From the NCBI GenBank assembly GCA_001662425.1, contig BDDC01000039.1, positions 46,994-110,993 of the forward strand: 64,000 bases of DNA. Reading direction: 5' to 3'. The notes below the pieces were generated by a model that saw nothing but the letters and a program-made list of their open reading frames with translations, was not told the origin of the DNA and made no database searches. Source of the DNA: Chlamydomonas sphaeroides. Its lineage: Eukaryota; Chlorophyta; Chlorophyceae; Chlamydomonadales; Chlamydomonadaceae. Numbering within the stretch: the first letter of the stretch is position 1; each line of letters starts with the position of its first letter. Positions 57,353 to 64,000 of this stretch are shown here, piece after piece. The translations under genes and the position numbers were made by a program.

Positions 57353-58145
57353 CGCCGATATATATCGCGATATGCAAGCAAGACAGGCTTGCTTCTCCTG
57401 GTTGCGGGCTGCCAACTATGTCGCTAGCCACCGTCTGGCATATTGAATCGTGTTCAGTGCGGGACAGCGTTGGTGGGAAAAGGAGTACGTGTTGGCGCCC
57501 GGGGCGGAGGGGAAGGAGCAGGGGACGCGCGTGGCGGGTTGACCGTGTCTCGCTCGCTCGCGCCTTCGCCGTCTGTCGTTACACCTGTCCGCCTACACTA
57601 CAGCTTCTTGGCGCTCGTTCAAGTTAGTCGTCATTTCCGAGGCTTTTGGTCGCACCCATTCTACTCCAGGCAAGTTCGCTCGGCGGGCCCTGCTCATACA
57701 TACCAGGCCTGTTACGGAGTGCGTATGTAGCGTGGGTTTGGTTGTTTTGCAAAGTCGGCGGCAAGCTTGCGACACCTGCGAACGCTCGCGCCAGAAGGCG
57801 AAGACCCCACACGTACAGGATGCAGTTCAGCAAAGCATACGCCATACACTATCAGCCTGGCGTGCCGCTGTACCTGTATCGCAGGGACGAACACATTGTG
57901 CGCGGTCATTGTCGTCGGACGCCCTGCTGCACGCATGACTTAAAACGTCATCCACCTGCCTGGTAGGAGTGCCTTCGGCTGTCGCCGTAGAAGGCCCTCT
58001 GTCGAAAATATCCTCGCTGTGCCCGCCTTCGTTCCTCATGCCGCCGCTTGCTCCCTCGTGACCGCTCGTGACCCCTCACGGGCAGGTGACACCGGAGCCG
58101 AACTCTGACAGCAGCACCGTCAAACAACGAAGTTGGGCCCGGGTC

Positions 58146-60839
58146 ATGTACAGCACAGCATCCCCCCCTGCGGCGCATGGCGATGACGGCGATGCCGCGT
58201 CGGCACGCACCCTCCACGAGCAGACCCTCCTGCTGGCGCGAGCTGCGAGCGCAGCGTTCTCAGCCGCAGCAGCGGCTCGTGGCTTCACAGGCGCATCCGT
58301 TCCTGGCCTAGCTGTGGCCCGGTCAGCGCGCGCCACGCAGCCAGTGAATTCTCCTGACGATGGCAGCTGGCATGCCGGCGAACTGCGGCCGCCGCCCCGG
58401 CACGCGCCACAGCCGCCATTTGCACAGGCGCGCCTGGCACCACCCGCAGGTAGCACAGTCCCCTACGACATCGGGCGCGTGGCGGCCATGCAGCGTTACC
58501 GGCCGGCAGCCCAGCTCGGCCCAGCAGCGGCCTTCCGCCACCCCGCGCGTGGAGGCTATGGCCTTGGCCCGCATAGCATTGCAGGGGGCCGCGCGCCGCA
58601 CCGTCACGAGCAATACGACGCGGACTATGACGGTGTCGTTTACGATGAGTCCGACGAGTACGAGTATGCCGTACCGGTCGAGCCGCGCCCGCCGTACGGA
58701 AGGGCCGGTGGCGCGCCGCCGCCGCCGTACAGTCGCACGCATCCGTACGACAGAATGCACAGGGCGCAGCAAGTCGCAGGTGAGGAGGGCCTTGGCGGTT
58801 GTAGCAGTAGGTACGGAAGGTGTCAGAATGCAATCGCCGAATGGGCAGAGCAGCGCGCGGGCACCCGGCGGGCAAGCCTGCTGCGCACCTGGCGCTGCGT
58901 GTGAGCAACCGAGCAGAGGCGCTCTTTGGCATCGAGCGCGAAGATAACATGCATCGCAGAGCTGAGTCAGTTGCCGACCGCCCCATCTGCAGGCGGCCCC
59001 TGGCAGGACGCGCTTCAAGCGCCTCGCCAGGCGTACGACGCAGAGGCGTACGGCTACGAAGCTGCAGCAAGGCAGGCGTCGCCGCCGCCGTCGCCCGAGC
59101 ACGATCCGTACCCCTATCCCTACCCCTACCCTTACCGCTATTTGCCGCCTGCACGAGCAGTGCGCGGCCAGGCCCCGAGCGGCATGGCGGGCCTCCCACG
59201 CTCCGCACGCCCCGCCGCGCACCGCGGTGAGTTGCCGCGTGGGTGGCCCAGTGGCGGCGGTGTCGGCGGCGACCCGGGCGACATTGGCAGCGGCGGCGAG
59301 CTGGGCGGCGATGGCGGCGGCGTCGCCGCAGCCCCCGGCACCATCGGCGCAGGCTATGGCGTCGACGACAGCTCCGAGGACGATCAGGGCTGCGAGTGCC
59401 CCTGCTGCACCCGACGGCGGCTGTCGCGCATGCGGCGAGCCGCGCGGCGGGCGCAGGCGCTCAGCGTGGCGCAGCAGGCGGCTCCGGCACCGCCGCACGC
59501 GGCGCAGCGGCCGCCACGCGACCACGCGGCTGACGGCGGAGGCTGGCCGGTGGCCAAGGCGGATGCGCGCGAAGGGCCCTCGCCCGCGGAGGCTATAATC
59601 GTGGGGCTGGGTATGAGCGGCACCGGCGCACGGGTGTCCGCTCATGTCGGCAGCGGCGAGCAGCTTGAGCGGAAGCAGCTAGTCGCCGACGCGCCACGCT
59701 CGACCGACGCCGCCGCGGCCGGTCCCGCGGCCGCACTGGCAGCGCCGCACCGACCCAACGCCTCCTCGCCCCGGCCGCCATCACCGTCGCATACGTCCTC
59801 CCAGACCCACCCGGCGCCAGCTACCCGCGCAGCTGCCGTTGCCTCGGGTGCTGCGGCGCCGGCCGCACCGAGCGCCCGCACCGCTGGCGCGGGGCCGGAC
59901 GGGTGGTTGTACGTGCCGGCACGTGCTGCCGGCGGCCCTGCCGCCCGCCCTGCCGCCCGTCCGAGGGACGAGTGTGTGCTGGTGACGGTGGCCGGGGGCA
60001 TCGGAGCCCCGCGCGGCAGCGAGGAGCAGTTTCCGCAAGGTAGGTAGGGCAGCGGCTACAGCTCGCTCGCAACCCTTCCTGTGGGCCCTCGGTCGCTGTT
60101 GATGCTTGGGGCTCACACGCGGCTCACTGCCGGGTGCAGCAGCGTGCACCTCCTCCCCAGCCCTGCTTGAGCGCAGCATGCCTCTGCGCCCGCGCAGGGG
60201 ACGTGTCGGCGGAGACGATGGCGAACGCGGCCCGCCTGGGTGGCCGCATTGTGGGGGAGATGCGCGTCGAGGCCTACCTTGGCGGTGGGCCCTGCATCGA
60301 GTTCCCAGTAGGCAGCAGGGAGCTCATCACGCGCAGCGCCTTTGAGCGCGCGGGCGGCAGCGCCATGGTGAGGTTGCTGGTGGCATGCGTGTGTGTCCGA
60401 GGGAGGGGTGTTGGGCCCAGCATGCATGCATGTCCGCTCTCCACGAGCCGGCTCGCAGCGCATTTGCACGTTCCCGTCATTGCTACCATGCACAACCCCG
60501 GCCCCCATCCGCCCGAACCCCCAGGCCAAGTGGTACCGTAGCGTCAAGGTGCTGCCGGACGGCCAGCCGCTGGGCATGTGGCTGCAGGACAGGGGTCTGC
60601 CCATGCTCAAGGTGTGTTTGGGGAGGGCAGCGCGAGCTGTAAGACAGGACCCCCGCACGCCGCTGCGTGCGCATCGTGCGAGCGAGCAGAGACAGCCAGC
60701 CATGAAAGCTGCTAGCCTCACGCGCTCATGTGATGTGCGGTCTGTGGGCATGCAGGGCAAGCCGCGCCGTAGCGCTCGGCAGACGGTGGGCGGCCAGGCG
60801 CCGGCAGCAGGCGAGGCGGGCAGCGACGGCGAGGGCTAG
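58146..60839 (+). CDS. SAND-domain (VARL/RegA-like) putative transcription regulator, copy 2, about 673 aa
   Basis: Five exons: 58146-58779, 58993-60039, 60198-60367, 60525-60611, 60756-60839, with the same intron phases as copy 1 (1,1,0,0). The N-terminal two-thirds is low complexity with a P-Y-P-Y-P-Y repeat, an acidic stretch, and a C-x-C-x-C-C-T-R-R-R cluster matching copy 1. L-V-T-V-A-G-G-I-G precedes the SAND domain (about 575-655), which shows IVGEMR, ITRSAFERAGG, K-W-Y-R-S-V-K-V and P-L-G-M-W-L, then G-K-P-R-R. The final exon ends in a short acidic tail. It is a tandem paralogue of the gene at 48919. Start taken at the first ATG of the open frame (58146); the frame is open slightly further upstream, so an extra 5' exon is possible. 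Confidence 0.75.
60319..60584 (+). repeat. Near-identical tract shared with SAND copy 1 (copy 2 side)
   Basis: Partner of 51819-52084: 263 of 266 bases identical. The preceding part of the same exon (60198-60318) is strongly diverged from its copy 1 counterpart, and the following exon part also differs at once. Confidence 0.97.
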
Positions 60840-61308
60840 CCTGCATCTCAGCGCACGCACCGGGCAACGACCTCAGGCAAGTGCGTCACTGGCTGCCACA
60901 CCGCATGCTTGTTGGTTGCCGGCGCTGCGGGTGTGATCACGCTGGAGAAACTTGATGAAGAGGCAACCTTCCTTTGTGCAGGCCAGGCGCGCTGGCATGT
61001 TGGCGCCACGGGGGCGAGGGCAAGGAAAGTGGCGGCATGCCGTGAAAGGCCCGAGGGGCTCGGGCGCTGGCCCCGGCCCTGCAAACGTGGCTCTTCGCCA
61101 AGCACGCGCCCCGCAGCAGCAATCGCCTGGCGAGGTCGTATGGCCGTTGCATGACTGGACCAGTCTGCACTGAGCCCCTGGCTGCGGCGCTGGGCCCGCG
61201 CACGCCGCAGGGTACCTACCATGCTGACGGTGCGGCAAGGGGTTCACAGCCCGAACAGCGTTGCTCGCGGCGTACCGAGGGTGTACGTAGCCAGGGACTG
61301 GATACCTC

Positions 61309-61386
61309 ATAGCGCAGCATGCATCTTCCGTCAGGCCGGGTTCGGGGATAGCGCAGCGTGCATCCTCCGTCAGGCCGGGTTCGGGG
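61309..61386 (+). repeat. Two-copy 39-bp tandem duplication
   Basis: Units starting ATAGCGCAGC at 61309 and 61348 are identical except for two substitutions. They lie in non-coding DNA. Confidence 0.9.
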
Positions 61387-62361
61387 AACCCGGCGTGTAG
61401 CGAGGGACGTGGGGGGCGAAAGGTGCGGCGCCGAGGCCACCCCATGGCCCGTTGCTAGCAATGCATGAGCGTGCAAGGTGGTTGCGTGGCGCGGCCGCTG
61501 TCGCCGGCTGCGGGCATGCTCACCAGTGACCTGGTCCAGCACATGCCTGTGCTGATGGCAGCTGACGTGGTGGTGCCGTGGTCACCAATGCGCATTCCCA
61601 TGGGCGCAGGCGCTCTTGCATGGGCCATAGTAAGGGGCATTGCGCAACTCCACGCACGCACGCTATTGCTGCGGCCTGAGCGGCTGCGCGGGCACGCATT
61701 TGCGCGGCTGCATGTCGGTGCATGGTCGTGGGCTTGTAGGAACACCAGACATTGCCTTGCGCTACATACGCCCTGACTCCTGACGTTAACCACATATTAC
61801 GGCATGAGTCTGCTCGCATGGAGGTACATGTAGCTGTACAGCACATCTGACTGACTGGCGCTGACACAGATATCGGGCAGGGCAGGGGCATGACCATGCT
61901 GTGAGCGCCGCAGGTGCAGCACGGTGCGTGTGCGTGCGCGTGGAGGGGGCTTTCAAAGATGTACCATGATCAGTCAAGCGTGCCGGAGGAGCTTGACGGG
62001 CCCAGGGCGCCACGTGGCCCTTGCGCTGCCACGCGCTGCCTTCTCAAGTGTAACGCAGCAGAGCTGCAGCGCAGGGCGTCCATGTGCGTTCGGTCATAAA
62101 CTGCCTTGCTGGGTCAGTCGCCTGGCCGCATCTGGTGTCGGAGCCGCGAACCACAGTCTGTAGTGCCCCTCCATCCGCGCATACGTGCGGGCCTTGCCCC
62201 TAACCTTCCCTTGAAGAGATGATCGAGTTTTGGGTGCCCTCGAGCTGAGTCGCGCAACGCTATGGCGCAACCCGGGCTTCTGGCGGCTGCCGGAATGGAC
62301 TGGCAGCGTGCTGCACTTTGCTGATTACATACTGTGTCCTGAAAGCTCCGTTGTTGCTCTG

Positions 62362-62366
62362 TTACA
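62362..62366 (-). terminator. TGTAA polyadenylation signal candidate for the CaaX-box gene
   Basis: TTACA on the plus strand is TGTAA on the minus strand. It is the first one after the stop at 62918-62920. Confidence 0.4.
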
Positions 62367-62917
62367 GCTCATGCACCCCACCGCGAGCAACAGCAGGGGC
62401 ACGGAAAACTTTCAAAGAGCCTGATGAAGCACCCCTCAAAGTACTACAAGTGTGCAGACGCCCGCCTATCACAGCCCATGCGCGTCCGTGACTTGTTACT
62501 GAAACGCCACCGTACAAGCAACCCAGCCGTCATGTCCCCTGTCAGTGGCTGTTTATCGGCCATGCACCCGCCGTGCGTCCGCCGCGACAAAGCAGACGCA
62601 GGACTGCGCCCCCTGCGCTTCCGCACACCGCCTTGACGCACCAGACCTTGCGCCGCACGCCTCCAACGGCACGGCCGCACGCCGCACGCCTACTGCCGCA
62701 GCGGCGCGCAACGCGCTCAAGCCCAAACCGTGCGCGCCAAACCTCAATTCACCGTGTGGCGCCTACCGCCTCCCCGCCACCGACTGCAAGCCACGCCGCC
62801 GCCATTCCGCACCCCATGCGCGCAGTTGCCCCCAACAGCCAGCGCCCAGCGAAGCGAGCCCGGCCACCTGGATCCCGTGCTCGCCCCTCGCAAACCCCGT
62901 GCTCGCCCGCTCGCCGC

Positions 62918-64000
62918 TCACATGATGGTGCAGCATGCCGGCTGCTTCTTGGCCGCCGCGGACTCGGCGGCCTGCTCCGCCGCCGCCGCGCGCTGCGCCA
63001 CCGCCCGCATCGTCTCCGCCGCCTCCGCCCGCTGCTGCGCCAACGAGGTGATGAGCTCCTCCTGCACCACCAGTAGCGACTCGACCACCTCCTCCAGCAC
63101 CTCCACCCGGTTCAGCATGCTGCCCTCGGGCGCAGACCGCACGCTGCCGCCGGGCGTCTGCGAGGGGCGCAGCGGCGAGGGAGCCAGGCAGCATGTGAAT
63201 CCGTGAGCACGAGGGCGCAGCCGCGCCAGGCCCAGCGCCTGGGCGGGCGGCATGTAGGGTGGGGCCACTCCGCACAGCGCGGCTCGCTTCCGCACGAGCC
63301 TGGGGCCCGAACCCCGGCGCACCCTGGTACAGCCTCGCACCTGCGTGCCTCCTGCCGCCGGTAAGGGCTGCGCCCGGGCGGGCATCTTGGACTCCAGCGC
63401 CCGCACCCGCTCCATAAGCGCTCGGCTGCGAGCCTCGGCGATGGTCGCCATCGCAGCCAGGTTGAGCGGCGCGGCGCCGGCACCGTTGCCGTGCGCAGCG
63501 CCGCTGGGGACAGAGAAGGGGGCAGCGGATTGAGGGCCGGCGTCGGTAACACAGCGCCAGCTCAGGAGTACGTCAGGCAACATCGGCCGCAGCCTCCGAG
63601 CGCCGCGGCACATCGCTTTATCAGAGCTCCATGGCGCCCAAGGAGATAAGCAGTACGCCCCCCCCGCCCTCCGCTTTGCCCCCGCAGTCCGCCGGCCTTA
63701 CCCGGCCGCCATCATGCTGCCCTGCGGCGTGAGAAAGCCCGAGCCGCTGACCTCCCGATCCGCCTCCGGCCGCCCGAACGACGCCGCCGGTAGCAACGCA
63801 GCGGCGGGCGTCGCCGTCACGACCGCCGCCGTGGCGCCGGCGGCTGCGAGCAGTCCCGACGTGGCCGCGGTGTCTGGCCCGGGCAGCACCTCGCCACGGC
63901 GCAGCGCGTCCACGTCGATGCAGTGCCTCTCCAGCAGCGCGGCGTCGGACCAGGGGCCCACGTCGTCCAGCAGCGTGCCGTGGGACTGGCCGCCCAGGAA
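62918..64000 (-). CDS. 3' end of unidentified coiled-coil protein with C-terminal CaaX box (partial)
   Basis: Three phase-compatible exons are visible: 64000-63702 (runs off the window), 63503-63341 and 63157-62918. The visible protein has an Ala/Gly-rich part, a helical segment rich in Glu/Arg/Leu, and then a heptad-like coiled coil (V-E-V-L-E-E-V-V-E-S-L-L-V-V and following Q/E/A-rich helix). It ends K-K-Q-P-A-C-C-T-I-M. CTIM fits the CaaX prenylation signal, with Met favouring farnesyl. The neighbouring Cys could be palmitoylated and the KK supplies positive charge, so attachment to a membrane is predicted. The family cannot be named from this fragment. Confidence 0.6.

Larger units (their letters stand above)
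52553..58145. other. Intergenic between the two SAND genes, repeat-bearing
   Basis: No gene recognised. Contents: a plus-strand TGTAA at 54939-54943; a GCC-rich run near 55748-55815; a MITE-like element (56018-56250); diverged roughly 50-bp repeats (56465-56630); and a relatively AT-rich stretch (about 57040-57400) with paired direct repeats. An ORF at 53684-53947 shows some coding-like bias but no homology that could be recognised. Confidence 0.5.
60840..62917. other. Convergent 3' flanks of SAND copy 2 and the CaaX gene
   Basis: No exon supported. A plus-strand TGTAA lies at 62049-62053 and a minus-strand TGTAA at 62366-62362. The latter is about 550 nt beyond the stop of the minus-strand gene at 62918. 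A two-copy 39-bp tandem duplication occupies 61309-61386. Confidence 0.5.

Overview
This looks like nuclear DNA from a GC-rich chlorophycean green alga, most likely in or near the volvocine/Chlamydomonadales group. The evidence is: genes made of many short exons joined by GT-AG introns; codons that nearly always end in G or C; candidate TGTAA (algal-type) polyadenylation signals downstream of several genes; an extensin-like proline-rich stretch in a secreted domain; and two tandem SAND-domain genes resembling the VARL (RegA-like) family. No bacterial, organellar, rRNA, tRNA or CRISPR feature was seen. All gene models were built by hand by chaining exons with compatible splice phases and recognisable protein motifs. 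First exons and UTRs are the least certain parts.

Layout. 1366-16067 (-): a 28-exon gene for a giant ABCG transporter of about 3,448 residues. It has a secreted Cys-rich head, one membrane span, a complete ATP-binding domain, a roughly 1,850-residue disordered linker containing an EF-hand-like pair, and a C-terminal membrane domain. 17918-22455 (-): a calcium-dependent protein kinase with two mutually exclusive in-frame last exons. 23511-26035 (-): a rhomboid-family intramembrane protease. 27133-31568 (-): an NHX-type Na+(K+)/H+ exchanger. 32178-32966 (+): Y14/RBM8A, a core exon-junction-complex protein. 34124-37971 (-): 6-phosphogluconate dehydrogenase with a transit-like leader. 38784-43965 (+): a DBP9/DDX56-type DEAD-box helicase. 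43966-48918: gene-poor, with one orphan minus-strand exon candidate. 48919-52552 (+) and 58146-60839 (+): two SAND/VARL-like regulators, separated by 5.6 kb of repeat-bearing intergenic DNA that includes a MITE-like element with 14-bp terminal inverted repeats. 62918-64000 (-): the 3' end of an unidentified coiled-coil protein ending in a CaaX prenylation box.

How the genes relate. Most are unrelated housekeeping or transport genes, as is usual in algae. NHX/Y14 and PGD/DBP9 are divergent pairs sharing short promoters, and Y14/PGD are convergent. The two SAND genes are a true tandem pair: intron positions, phases and several protein motifs match. A 266-bp tract spanning an intron is 98.9% identical although flanking exon sequence has diverged, which points to recent gene conversion. 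The ABCG protein, with its EF-hand-like pair and repeated R-x-G-S motifs, lies next to a CDPK gene. A functional link through calcium is only a hypothesis.
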